Below, piece after piece: positions 8,631 through 17,178 of a stretch of DNA of 42,779 bases (the first letter of the stretch is position 1; the number at the start of each line of letters is the position of its first letter). Source of the stretch: Bacteroidales bacterium. Its GTDB lineage: Bacteria; Bacteroidota; Bacteroidia; Bacteroidales; Marinilabiliaceae. The translations under genes and the position numbers were made by a program. Under the pieces are notes generated by a model. That model was not told where the DNA came from. It saw nothing but the letters and a program-made list of their open reading frames with translations, and did no database searches. Location of the stretch: contig JAKSBD010000153.1 in the NCBI GenBank assembly GCA_022361295.1, positions 1 through 42,779 of the forward strand, in the 5' to 3' direction.

Positions 8631-9926
8631 ATGGATGTCATGAACTTAAATAAAATAAGCAAACTCATTATGGAGTACCTCTCTTCTGCAGGGGTTGCCG
8701 AATTATACATTAAGTACATTTTAACCGCTTTCTGGCTGGTAGTAACAATTCTGGTTTGCTGGCTGGCCAACTTTGTCACTAAAAAATACATTACAAAAGC
8801 GCTTGAGAAAGTAATTCGAAAAACCAAGTCAAAATACGACGATCTGCTGGTCGACAGATTTGTACTCAGCAGAATCTCAAACCTGGTGCCTGCCATTATT
8901 ATTTATGTAATGCTGGGGATTATTTTTGAACCATTTGGCCAAACCGATATTGTTATGCACTTACAAAAAATAGTAAGCAGCGTAATTGTGTTTATCATTT
9001 TATGGGCTTTTGTCGCTTTATTAGGAGTTATTAATGATATCTACAACACTTTTCCATATGCAAAAGAGCGACCTATAAAAGGAATGATTCAGATCATACA
9101 AATAGCTGCCTCATTTCTAACCGGAATTGTCATCATATCAATCATATTCACCATTGACATATCTAAGATATTAACAGGATTGGGTGCCACAGCTGCCATA
9201 TTACTGTTGATATTTAAGGACACTATACTTGGATTTGTGGCCAGCATCCAGTTGTCGGCCAACAAAATGGTGAGCAATGGCGATTGGATAACAATGCCAA
9301 CCTATAAAACAGATGGAACAGTGATAGACATATCGCTTAACACCGTTAAAGTTCAAAACTGGGATAAGACGATTACTACTATTCCTACCTATAAAATGGT
9401 AGAAGACTCCTTTATCAACTGGAAAGGCATGGAACAGTCGGGCGGTCGCCGCATCAAACGCTCAATCAATATTGATATGCAAACAGTTAAGTTTTGCTCT
9501 GCCGACATGATTGAACGTTTTAAGAAAATACGCCTGCTCAAGGACTATATTAACCAGAAGGAAGAGGAAATAGTCAATCACAATACTCTTGTGGAAGGAG
9601 AATCTGCATCTGAAAGCCTGGCTAATGGCAGAAGACTGACTAACTTAGGACTTTTCCGCCGATATTTAGAGGAATATATACGCGAACATCCGATGACACT
9701 CAACAACATGACATTCATGGTGCGGCAATTACAATCGACAGAAAAAGGGCAGCCAATTGAAATCTATGCTTTTAGTAAAGATCAGGAATGGGCTAATTAC
9801 GAATCAATACAAGCTGATATTTTCGATCACATTCTGGCTGTTGTAAGCGAATTTGATTTGAAAGTATACCAGTTGCCAAGTGGGGCTGATATCAATCTTT
9901 CGAATTATGGAAAATCCTCTTTATAA
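8631..9926 (+). CDS. Mechanosensitive channel, MscS superfamily (YbdG-like)
   Basis: 431 residues. Hydrophobic helices occur at about 25-50, 78-100, 108-135 and 150-195, the last (LTGLGATAAILLLIFKDTILGFVASIQL) being the pore-lining helix of MscS proteins. The following beta domain begins NGDWITMPTYKTDGTVIDIS and contains VKVQNWDKTITTIPTYKMV. The long C-terminal part with GGRRIKRSINIDMQTVKF matches the YbdG/MscM subgroup rather than the short MscS. YbdG is a miniconductance channel involved in osmotic adaptation. The gene stands alone on the plus strand, divergent from the M64 gene; a second in-frame ATG lies 9 bases downstream of the chosen start. Confidence 0.93.
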   Translation: MDVMNLNKISKLIMEYLSSAGVAELYIKYILTAFWLVVTILVCWLANFVTKKYITKALEKVIRKTKSKYDDLLVDRFVLSRISNLVPAIIIYVMLGIIFEPFGQTDIVMHLQKIVSSVIVFIILWAFVALLGVINDIYNTFPYAKERPIKGMIQIIQIAASFLTGIVIISIIFTIDISKILTGLGATAAILLLIFKDTILGFVASIQLSANKMVSNGDWITMPTYKTDGTVIDISLNTVKVQNWDKTITTIPTYKMVEDSFINWKGMEQSGGRRIKRSINIDMQTVKFCSADMIERFKKIRLLKDYINQKEEEIVNHNTLVEGESASESLANGRRLTNLGLFRRYLEEYIREHPMTLNNMTFMVRQLQSTEKGQPIEIYAFSKDQEWANYESIQADIFDHILAVVSEFDLKVYQLPSGADINLSNYGKSSL

Positions 9927-10163
9927 TCGTTATAAATTGTAGCAAGTATCTATGATTTAAAAAGAGGCACATTTTGTAATTAATTGTTAATTAGAAGTTT
10001 TTAAGATCATTGCTATGGTTTGAATTTAAAAGGATTATATGAATAATTGCAATACTGCCTGTTAAATTCCGTTGGATATTTACTTATAATGTTTTATTTT
10101 CGTACCAAACTATTAATAAAAGAGTATAATTAGTTACGAATCCTAACATTTGTCATATAGAGC

Positions 10164-10628
10164 ATGGAGACCAGTTTACAAATCGATAGTTTAGATAAGA
10201 AGATCTTATCACTTATCACAAAAAATGCAAGAATCCCATTTCTTGAAGTAGCACGTGAATGTAAAGTTTCAGGTGCAGCTATACACCAGCGTATTCAACG
10301 TTTAATGAACATGGGAGTTATTAAAGGTTCAGAATTTATTATTAATCCTGCCAAAATTGGTTATCACACCTGTGCCTTTATGGGTATTTTCCTTAAAAAA
10401 GCCAGCTTGTTTGATAAAGTTGTTAAGATGCTTGAAGAAGTTCCTCAGATTGTTGAGTGCCACTATACAACAGGCCAATACGCTATCTTTATTAAAATAT
10501 ACGCTAAAAGTAATGAGCATTTGAAGCGTATTTTACATGATAAACTTCAAGCAATTGCAGGTATTTCAGCCACTGAAACAATTATCTCTCTGGATGAAAG
10601 TTTCAAAAGACAATTACCGATTGACTAA
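10164..10628 (+). CDS. Lrp/AsnC-family transcriptional regulator
   Basis: 154 residues, the usual length. An N-terminal winged helix-turn-helix (LDKKILSLITKNARIPFLEV and VSGAAIHQRIQRLMNMGVI) is followed by the RAM ligand-binding domain (about 70-150), with IVECHYTTGQYAIFIKIYA. Such proteins sense amino acids or related small molecules and act as octamers or dimers on promoters. The gene is monocistronic: a 237-base spacer lies upstream and a strong terminator downstream. The effector and targets cannot be read from the context. Confidence 0.93.
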   Translation: METSLQIDSLDKKILSLITKNARIPFLEVARECKVSGAAIHQRIQRLMNMGVIKGSEFIINPAKIGYHTCAFMGIFLKKASLFDKVVKMLEEVPQIVECHYTTGQYAIFIKIYAKSNEHLKRILHDKLQAIAGISATETIISLDESFKRQLPID

Positions 10629-10652
10629 TACAATGAACTGAGATATAAATGA

Positions 10653-10679
10653 AAGGCTCCTTTTCCGGAGCCTTTTTTT
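10653..10679. terminator. Strong terminator between convergent genes
   Basis: GC-rich arms ggctcc (10655-10660) and ggagcc (10667-10672), extended by A-T pairs, are followed by a run of seven T on the plus strand. It ends the Lrp-family gene. It abuts the stop codon of the convergent 185-residue gene and may also serve that strand. Confidence 0.88.
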
Positions 10680-11235
10680 ATAGTTGATAAGAGCCATTTA
10701 TTATACCAAACAAGGGACTATTAAATCTTTCGAATGCTGTATTTAATAGCTTATACAAACTCGATTGTCTGATATTTTCCTCGTTTAATACCGGCTTACT
10801 TAAAACTGCCATTTCAAATTTATCTTTTGGGGCACTAAGTATCAGGTGCGGCAGTGTATTCATTGTTGCATCTACAGGATATTCCCCCTCCTTAATAATT
10901 CCTTTTTCCAGTAATAATGGATGAGCTTCAAAAAAGTTAAAAGTATTATCACCCAAAAACAAATGAACGCTTAATCTTAAACTCAGGGGTATCACATAAA
11001 AGAAGTGAAACTTCTTTCGATCATCAACCAATGATATCGTCACCCTGTTTTCAGATCGGTTAACAGGCGAAAACTTAATATTCCATTCAAGATTATTGAA
11101 ATCTTTCAGTTGTTGCTTTACGGCATATATAAAATTTAATCGTGGCAGAGCAATAATCTCAAACTGCTCATTTCCTGCAAAGCGTTGTTTCAAGGCACCT
11201 ATACCTTCTTTACTTAAACTAACTGTCTCAGACAT
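10678..11235 (-). CDS. Conserved-looking hypothetical protein, 185 residues
   Basis: I do not recognise this family. The 185-residue product has no signal peptide or membrane helix and looks like a soluble mixed alpha/beta protein, with notable stretches FHFFYVIPLSLRLSVHLFLG and ATMNTLPHLILSAPKDKFEM. Its start codon overlaps the end of the metallophosphatase gene by 8 bases, so it is probably translated together with the split 5'-nucleotidase genes upstream. Since its partners are exported and it lacks an export signal, it likely acts in the cytoplasm. No function is proposed. Confidence 0.75.
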   Translation of the reverse strand: MSETVSLSKEGIGALKQRFAGNEQFEIIALPRLNFIYAVKQQLKDFNNLEWNIKFSPVNRSENRVTISLVDDRKKFHFFYVIPLSLRLSVHLFLGDNTFNFFEAHPLLLEKGIIKEGEYPVDATMNTLPHLILSAPKDKFEMAVLSKPVLNEENIRQSSLYKLLNTAFERFNSPLFGIINGSYQL

Positions 11236-12139
11236 GGTAAATTGAATTGACTAAAGCAACAGATTTTTTATGATTCGAACTCAACGTCAAATCAAGTCGA
11301 CCTAAACGTAATCCTCCCCAGCCCGCCTGACTAACAATTACCTCATCACCGTCAAGGTTTACAATACGGTCTGGTTCATCCATAAACGTATGCGTATGCC
11401 CACCTAATATCACATCAATATTTCGTGTATTTTGAGCAACAATTACATCTGAAACTTTCTCATATTTATATTTGTATCCCAGGTGGGACATTGCAATAAC
11501 AATATCACAGTTTTCTTCTTGCTTTAATTTTTGGGCTGATTTATTAGCTTCTTCGATTGGTTCCTGATAAACAGCTTCTTTATACGACTTAGGATTAACT
11601 AAACCAGCCAGTTCAATACCAAGACCAATCACTCCAATTTTTAACGGACCTTTTTCAATAATTTTAAAAGGGATTGTCAGGCCATTCATAACCGATTCGG
11701 AAAAATCGTAATTGCTGCAAACAAATGGAAACCTTGCCTTCTTAACATTCTCAGCCAGGGCTTCAATACCATTATCAAATTCATGATTCCCGAGCGTTGC
11801 TGCATCGTAGCCCATTTTATTCATCAAGTCAATCTCAAGCTTCCCCTTGTACACGTTAAAGTAGGGGGTTCCCTGAAAAATATCGCCACAATCCAGTAAG
11901 AGAACATTCTCATGCTCTTGCCTGATGCTGTTTATTAATTGAGCACGGCGGGCAAACCCTCCCTGACCAGGCCATCTTGAATGACTCTCAGGAAATGGAT
12001 CAATCTGACTATGAACATCATTCGTATGTAAAATGGTTAATTTAGCATCTGGTGCATTACAGCTTTTCAAAAAAGGACTTAAACCTATAGCAGATGCTCC
12101 CAGCACTGTCTTCTTAATAAAACTTCTTCTACTCTGCAT
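11228..12139 (-). CDS. 5'-nucleotidase-type metallophosphatase (catalytic domain only), Tat-exported
   Basis: The ORF track starts at 12163, but the internal ATG at 12139 is better because it puts a twin-arginine signal at the very start (MQSRRSFIKKTVLGASAIGL) and shortens the overlap with the preceding gene to 11 bases. The product (303 residues from this start) has the calcineurin-like metallophosphatase motifs in order: TILHTNDVHS, LLLDCGDIFQGTPYF, TLGNHEFDNG, IAMSHLG and VILGGHTHTF. These bind the dinuclear metal centre. Classical UshA-type 5'-nucleotidases (about 550 residues) join this domain to a C-terminal substrate-binding domain; here that half is the separate gene just upstream. 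Expected role: periplasmic hydrolysis of nucleotides or related phosphoesters. Confidence 0.92.
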   Translation of the reverse strand: MQSRRSFIKKTVLGASAIGLSPFLKSCNAPDAKLTILHTNDVHSQIDPFPESHSRWPGQGGFARRAQLINSIRQEHENVLLLDCGDIFQGTPYFNVYKGKLEIDLMNKMGYDAATLGNHEFDNGIEALAENVKKARFPFVCSNYDFSESVMNGLTIPFKIIEKGPLKIGVIGLGIELAGLVNPKSYKEAVYQEPIEEANKSAQKLKQEENCDIVIAMSHLGYKYKYEKVSDVIVAQNTRNIDVILGGHTHTFMDEPDRIVNLDGDEVIVSQAGWGGLRLGRLDLTLSSNHKKSVALVNSIYHV

Positions 12140-12887
12140 AATATATCCTTTTATCCAATTCACTATTAACCTTTCTTCCTTCCACCGAAAGAGCCTTTAT
12201 GTGCTCAATGATGGCATCACGCACTTTTAACCCTGTACCTTCTCGTTTTATGGCTTTTCTAAACACTTCGAAATGATCACCACCATCTGCCAGATAATCT
12301 GAAGTGGCAACAATATAAGTTCTGTCTTCGAGTGCTTTATTATTAACTTTTATATTAATTGCCTTTCCTTCTTTAATTCCAAATGAAGCGCCAGATATAC
12401 CGTCTCCTCCAACACTGGCCATAAAGTTAAATAGCATCTCCATTTGTTCTTTTGTCATTGTCAGAAAAACAATTTCATTTTCAAAAGGCATCAATTGATA
12501 GATGTTTTCAACGGTAATTTCCCCCATTTGCAAAGGAATTCGCAAACCTTTTACATTGACAATGCTTACATCAACCGGTTCAAAACCATCAAGATTGTTA
12601 CATTCTTGTCGTACTAAATCAGTAACAAAATTTGAAAGTAGTCCCTCAGGAAAGCCACCGCTTAATTCCCGCTCGGCTACACCAATAGTTTTTTGCATTT
12701 CAGCTTGCAAACTATCACGATAAGGCTGAATTAACATTTCTATAGCAGAACTTTCGCCGACCAAACTGTCGATCACGACATAGTCATTCGAACTGCTTTT
12801 AACTCTATAATCAGTGTTCTGACATGCTGAAAACAGCACAACAACAAGAACATAAATACTGACAATCTGTACATTAATGTATTTCAT
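12129..12887 (-). CDS. 5'-nucleotidase C-terminal domain protein, lipoprotein
   Basis: 252 residues with a lipoprotein signal (VLVVVLFSAC, lipid attachment near Cys22). The mature part is the 5_nucleotid_C domain alone: FPEGLLSNFVTDLVRQE, VDVSIVNVKGLRIPLQMGEI, NIYQLMPFENEIVFLTM and the substrate-pocket stretch TYIVATSDYLADGGDHF. In single-chain enzymes this domain closes over the nucleotide. It overlaps the gene for the catalytic domain by 11 bases, in the order C-domain then N-domain, the reverse of the fused enzyme. Separate domains exported by different routes (Sec lipoprotein and Tat) imply assembly in the periplasm; that is inference, although split nucleotidases of this type occur in Bacteroidota. 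Confidence 0.92.
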   Translation of the reverse strand: MKYINVQIVSIYVLVVVLFSACQNTDYRVKSSSNDYVVIDSLVGESSAIEMLIQPYRDSLQAEMQKTIGVAERELSGGFPEGLLSNFVTDLVRQECNNLDGFEPVDVSIVNVKGLRIPLQMGEITVENIYQLMPFENEIVFLTMTKEQMEMLFNFMASVGGDGISGASFGIKEGKAINIKVNNKALEDRTYIVATSDYLADGGDHFEVFRKAIKREGTGLKVRDAIIEHIKALSVEGRKVNSELDKRIYYAE

Positions 12888-13188
12888 GGATTTATCTACA
12901 GGTTAAACCTTCTAGTATAATTAAGGCACAAGAATACAAAAAGGTTTCAATAATATTGTTAAAATATCATGAAATTTCAGATTGTTAGGTCTTTGGCGTA
13001 ACTCTCAGAAAGAATAAAAATGCACATTGCAAAAGGAATTTATTAAGCAGTATTCCCGGGTGATTGAAGGCCATTGGAAACTAAAGGATAAAGGCTCAAA
13101 GAACACTCTTTTTTTTTAGTATTCCTTGAGCCTTTATAGTGCTATAAATAGATTTTATTTTCTTTACAACATTATAGTTCCGATGTGG
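12888..13188. other. 301-base gene-free stretch with one hairpin
   Basis: No gene is visible. A hairpin with arms taaaggctcaa (13089-13099) and ttgagccttta (13126-13136) lies about 55 bases past the stop of the 237-residue protein gene and probably ends it on the minus strand, although its T-run (plus-strand tttttttt near 13110) is in the loop, not after the stem. The remainder would hold the promoter for the 5'-nucleotidase operon; I see only a one-mismatch relative of TAnnTTTG on the minus strand near 12928-12940. Confidence 0.5.
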
Positions 13189-13902
13189 TTACTTAATGCG
13201 TTCCAGGTATAATTTTCTAATTCCCATTAAATACTCTCGGTCAATATTAGGATTATAGATACGAACCATATCAACAACACCAAAGTTTTGATGAAAATGC
13301 CCAATGGCAGCGTCAAACTTACTATAGTCCCAATTGTTTTTAACTTTCTTTGTTAAATCTTCAAAGTATTTCCATGGTAACTTATGTGGAATGGTAAAAT
13401 AACCATGATCCTTCTCGTCTAAATCAAAATAAACCCCATCATCAATTTCCTCAAGGGTGAAGAATTTTTTCAGACGGATGATAGCCTGACCTGTAATGTT
13501 CTTTGGCTTCTTTTTAAATTCAATCCCTTCATCTAAATATCCAGACTGCAAGTCAACAATTTGATCAAACGAATCAAGATGACGAACACGAATAACATCA
13601 TAATCCTTGTTATAGAGATGCACATTACCTGCTGCTGCATTATAAGCAGAACTAAAATACCTTTTAATATTCTGGGTTGCACGTGTTACTTCTTCCAGGG
13701 TATATAGTTTTTTCAGAACCAGATATATATATAATGGTTTTGAGTCTGAAGGAATATCGCTGTAATAACCAAAGTATCCGGGGAAGGGCTCCGGAGCTTC
13801 CAATACAAATGTATTAGGAAGAATCTTGTCTTGCATGGTTACCAATGATTCCTGCTTCAGAAGGTTCCCATACCTTTGCAAAATAATTTTTTTAGAACTC
13901 AT
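13189..13902 (-). CDS. Hypothetical protein with internal duplication, 237 residues
   Basis: I do not recognise the family. The 237-residue protein has no signal peptide or membrane helix. It appears to contain two related halves: LKKLYTLEEVTRATQNIKRYF with YNAAAGNVHLYNKDYDVIRV, and LKKFFTLEEIDDGVYFD with KFDAAIGHFHQNFGVVDMVRI. Both halves pair a LKK-[LF]-[YF]-TLEE motif with an AA-G-x-[VF]-H motif, so a duplicated domain is likely. It is rich in aromatic and charged residues, suggesting a soluble cytoplasmic protein. It stands alone on the minus strand, with hairpin 13089-13136 downstream. Confidence 0.8.
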   Translation of the reverse strand: MSSKKIILQRYGNLLKQESLVTMQDKILPNTFVLEAPEPFPGYFGYYSDIPSDSKPLYIYLVLKKLYTLEEVTRATQNIKRYFSSAYNAAAGNVHLYNKDYDVIRVRHLDSFDQIVDLQSGYLDEGIEFKKKPKNITGQAIIRLKKFFTLEEIDDGVYFDLDEKDHGYFTIPHKLPWKYFEDLTKKVKNNWDYSKFDAAIGHFHQNFGVVDMVRIYNPNIDREYLMGIRKLYLERIK

Positions 13903-14079
13903 AGATGTGTGTTTTAAAAATTAAACTCTCGATTTAATTGTTGGGCTTTAGAGGCTTTTCAACAATGTCTGGGCAACCCACATTACATTCATCATTCAAC
14001 TAATCAATATGTAAAGCGGCCGTTTGTCATCTAAAAAGTTATTAAAAAAAATGCTTGCAATCAAACACAACACTTCTTT

Positions 14080-14856
14080 TTAGCCTTCGTGATCACGTAC
14101 AAACACCAATTCATCTTTTTTCGACAAATCCGCTTTGTAATAATACCCGCTTTCAGCAAAGGCAATTAAATCCTCTGGCGATTCTATCTGGTTTTGAATT
14201 ATAAATCGTGTCATTAGACCACGTGCTTTTTTTGCAAAAAAACTCACTACCTTATATTCGCCATTTTTCCAGTCTTTAAATACAGGTGTTACAATTCTCT
14301 TTTTAAACACCTTCTTATTAATGGCTTTAAAATATTCGTTGGAGGCAAGATTAACCAACACATCAGATCCCTGCTCTTCCATATCATTCTCAAGCATTCT
14401 GGTTATTTCATCACCCCATAGCTGATAAAGCTGTTTATATTTACCAACAGGTAGTTTAGTACCCATTTCTAGTCTATAGGGCATTATCCCATCAAGTGGA
14501 CGAAGTAAACCATAAAGTCCCGAAAGCATTCGCAGCTTTTCATCTGCATAGGCAATTTCATTAATCTTTAATGAATAGGCATCGATTCCAGTGTACACAT
14601 CTCCTTTAAAAGCAAAAAGAGCGGCTTTAATATCAGCTTCTTTAAAAGGATATTGCCACATTTGATAACGATGGTGATTTAACTGAGCCAATTGCGAACT
14701 AATCTTCATAAGTGACATCAGTTCTTCAGGCTTTTTCTTTTTTAATTCTTTAGCAATGATTTTGGCCTGCTTTGGAAATCGAATATCCGACAATGACACT
14801 TCAGGTGCTTGTGTTTCAAAATCCAATGACTTGGCCGGTGATATAATAATATGCAT
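14080..14856 (-). CDS. yaaA: Peroxide stress protein YaaA
   Basis: 258 residues, the same length as E. coli YaaA (DUF328/UPF0246). Family hallmarks are the N-terminus MHIIISPAKSLDFETQ, LFAFKGDVYTGIDAYSL, LRMLSGLYGLLRPLDGIMPYRLEMGT, and KKARGLMTRFIIQN near the C-terminus. In E. coli YaaA lowers intracellular unincorporated iron during hydrogen peroxide stress and so limits DNA and protein damage; the fold is a DNA-binding-like 'cantaloupe' fold. The gene appears monocistronic and lies between the hypothetical 13189-13902 and the DeoR-type regulator, all on the minus strand but with spacers of 100 bases or more. Confidence 0.96.
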   Translation of the reverse strand: MHIIISPAKSLDFETQAPEVSLSDIRFPKQAKIIAKELKKKKPEELMSLMKISSQLAQLNHHRYQMWQYPFKEADIKAALFAFKGDVYTGIDAYSLKINEIAYADEKLRMLSGLYGLLRPLDGIMPYRLEMGTKLPVGKYKQLYQLWGDEITRMLENDMEEQGSDVLVNLASNEYFKAINKKVFKKRIVTPVFKDWKNGEYKVVSFFAKKARGLMTRFIIQNQIESPEDLIAFAESGYYYKADLSKKDELVFVRDHEG

Positions 14857-14954
14857 ACGATTCTGTTTTTTATCCTCTACAACTTGAGATTATTTTCAAC
14901 TTCAAACCTCAGATTAAAACATTTTTAAATCTTCAATGGTTCAGTTGAAAGATC

Positions 14955-14986
14955 AAAAAAAGGACTACAAATGCAGTCCTTTTTTA
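14955..14986 (-). terminator. Terminator after DeoR-type regulator gene
   Basis: Arms aaaaaaaggact (14955-14966) and agtccttttttat (14975-14986) form a near-symmetrical hairpin with an 8-base loop and T-runs on both strands. It lies about 20 bases past the stop of the regulator gene and separates it from yaaA. Confidence 0.82.
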
Positions 14987-15004
14987 TCTATCATAACTAT
15001 AAGA

Positions 15005-15823
15005 TTATTCTGTAATAATCACCTCAACTCCGGCATTCAACAATTTTTCCTTATCCTCTTCAGTAATACCCTTATCGGTAACCAAAATATCCACTTCATT
15101 AATTTGGCCAATAACAGCCAGACTTCGCTTTTTGAATTTACTGGAATCCATGACCAGAATAACCTTCTTAGCCATTTTTAGCATTGTTCTGTTTAGAGCT
15201 GCTTCTTCAAGGTGAGGAGTGCTAAATCCGAGATTAACATCAATTCCATCGGCCCCAATAAACAACTTATCACAAAAGAAATTTTTAAAGTTGTTTTGTG
15301 CTATTGACCCCACCAATGACAATGATTTCTTGCGCATTACACCTCCTGGCATAATTACATTTATCTGCTCTAATTCTGCTAGTGGACCTGCTATGTTTAA
15401 TGCATTTGTAATAACAGTCAGGTTTTTAAACCTGCTTAAGTGCGTGGAAACTTCTTTAGTCGTTGTTCCGCTATCTAATACAATGGTATCTCCCTCTTCA
15501 ATTAAACGAGATGCGCGCTTTCCAATGGCCTCTTTTTCTTTGGCATTTTTCACCTTTTTATCAGACAGCTTCATATCAAGCGTCACCTTATCAGTTTTTA
15601 TGGCTCCACCGCGCGCCCTGATCAATAGGTTTTTGTGCTCTAATTGAGTGAGGTCATTACGAATCGTAACCTCACTTACATTAAACTGTTCAGATAATTC
15701 ATGAACATTCACCTGGCCTTTTTCATCTAATAATTTAAGAATTAAACCACGACGGCCAACTGTAGTATTCGGATCAAAATCATTCATCTTAACATTCTTT
15801 TCTTTACTAACAGCTGTTAACAT
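15005..15823 (-). CDS. DeoR-family transcriptional regulator
   Basis: 272 residues from the ATG at 15823; an alternative ATG 12 codons in (MNDFDPNTTVGRRGLIL) would give a more typical 260-residue protein. The N-terminal helix-turn-helix (about 25-80) has VNVHELSEQFNVSEVTIRNDL and the family signature LEHKNLLIRARGGAI. The C-terminal sugar-phosphate sensing domain has the phosphate-loop stretches VLDSGTTTKEVSTHL and LFIGADGIDVNLGFST, ending VTDKGI. DeoR repressors usually respond to a phosphorylated sugar and control a nearby catabolic gene. The divergent amidohydrolase gene at 16079 is the nearest candidate target; the 255-base spacer could hold both promoters. Confidence 0.93.
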   Translation of the reverse strand: MLTAVSKEKNVKMNDFDPNTTVGRRGLILKLLDEKGQVNVHELSEQFNVSEVTIRNDLTQLEHKNLLIRARGGAIKTDKVTLDMKLSDKKVKNAKEKEAIGKRASRLIEEGDTIVLDSGTTTKEVSTHLSRFKNLTVITNALNIAGPLAELEQINVIMPGGVMRKKSLSLVGSIAQNNFKNFFCDKLFIGADGIDVNLGFSTPHLEEAALNRTMLKMAKKVILVMDSSKFKKRSLAVIGQINEVDILVTDKGITEEDKEKLLNAGVEVIITE

Positions 15824-16078
15824 TTATAACGCTGCGCATTTTCTTACAAAATAAGTAAAAATATCATTGAGTAAGCATATGAAAGCAATTAAGTTATCAT
15901 TCATTATTATATCCACTACAATAAAAAGGACCGGGCCTTATTTATCATTTTAATACCTAAACTTTCGAAAGACACTTAAAATGTAACTCAAGGATACGCA
16001 AATCATCATTTGAAAAAATAAATCACACTAATTTTTACTGACTATTATTTATTTAATTTGCCATCATATAATTGAGAA

Positions 16079-17125
16079 ATGCAAGATATGGAAAAGGGCT
16101 CACCTTATTTAATGGACGATTTTAGTAAGATCAAAAAAGTTGATGCACACCTTCATTATTATACATTCAATGATGCATTTATTCATTTTGCCCAAAAGAA
16201 CAATATGCACCTTGTGTCAATTAATGTAGACTTTATGGAGGATGAGTGGATGAAACTTTCTGAGCAGAAAAACATTGCCGGCTACCATAAAACAAACAAT
16301 CCTGATTCATACTCTTTTATCGGTGCAGTTCCGTTAAGTAATAACATTACAGTGCCAGTCATTGAAAATGCCTGCCAGCAAGTTGCGGCGGAACAGGATA
16401 ACGGAGCTATTGGTGTGAAAATATGGAAGAATGTGGGCATGAAAATTACTCATAACAACAAACTGGTTATGATTGATGATCCGGTATTCTCACCACTCCT
16501 CAGGCAGCTTGAACATATAAAGCTACCTGTACTGGGGCACTTTGGCGAACCACGAAATTGCTGGCTGCCTATCGATGAAATGACTGTTGAATCAGATAAA
16601 AAATATTACTCTTCGCACCCTGAATTTCATATGAATCAGCAACCGCACATGCCCAGTCATAATGATCAGGTTGCAGCTTGTAACAACATGCTGGCAAAGC
16701 ATCGTCACCTGAATTTTGTTGGTGCTCATTTAGGAAGCAGCGAATATAGTATTGATGAAATTGCCAGGCGACTCGATCAATTTCCACACATGAATATGGA
16801 TTTAGCTGAAAGAGTATGTCACCTGCAACATCAGGCCATTAATGATCATCAAAAGGTTTACGACTTTATGATTAGATACCAGGACAGGCTCATTTATGGT
16901 TCTGACATGGTCTTTACAGACAATAAGAGCGAAGAAGAACAATTAGAGGAACTCGAAAGACGCTGGCATAGTCAGTGGCAGTTTTTTACGCAAACCAACA
17001 TCCAGAACACATGGGAAGTAAAGGGTTCATTTAAAGGATTAGGCCTTCCCAGAGAAGTTGTTGATAAAATATATTTCAGCAATGCAATAAAAGCCTATCC
17101 TTCTTTAAGTTTTCTTGCTCAATAA
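16079..17125 (+). CDS. Amidohydrolase-superfamily (TIM-barrel) protein
   Basis: 348 residues with the amidohydrolase_2 layout: the N-terminal metal motif in KVDAHLHYYTF, a Lys in GVKIWKNVGMK, His in PVLGHFGEPRN and FVGAHLGSS, and the late Asp in RLIYGSDMVF. These residues match the mononuclear or dinuclear metal centre of the superfamily (uronate isomerase, ACMSD and lactone hydrolase relatives). Substrate cannot be assigned. An unusual insert around residues 165-200 (DKKYYSSHPEFHMNQQPHMP) could shape the pocket. It is divergent from a DeoR-type regulator, which hints at a sugar-derived substrate such as a lactone or acid; that is inference. No export signal, so cytoplasmic. Confidence 0.85.
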   Translation: MQDMEKGSPYLMDDFSKIKKVDAHLHYYTFNDAFIHFAQKNNMHLVSINVDFMEDEWMKLSEQKNIAGYHKTNNPDSYSFIGAVPLSNNITVPVIENACQQVAAEQDNGAIGVKIWKNVGMKITHNNKLVMIDDPVFSPLLRQLEHIKLPVLGHFGEPRNCWLPIDEMTVESDKKYYSSHPEFHMNQQPHMPSHNDQVAACNNMLAKHRHLNFVGAHLGSSEYSIDEIARRLDQFPHMNMDLAERVCHLQHQAINDHQKVYDFMIRYQDRLIYGSDMVFTDNKSEEEQLEELERRWHSQWQFFTQTNIQNTWEVKGSFKGLGLPREVVDKIYFSNAIKAYPSLSFLAQ

Positions 17126-17178
17126 AAAAGGAGGTACCTTAACTTGTTATTGAATCTCCTTAAAAGTCGTCGTAAGCG

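Noticed and set aside
13189-15823. Operon of hypothetical, yaaA and DeoR genes
   Set aside because: Spacers exceed 100 bases and a terminator lies at 14955-14986, so they are likely separate transcripts.
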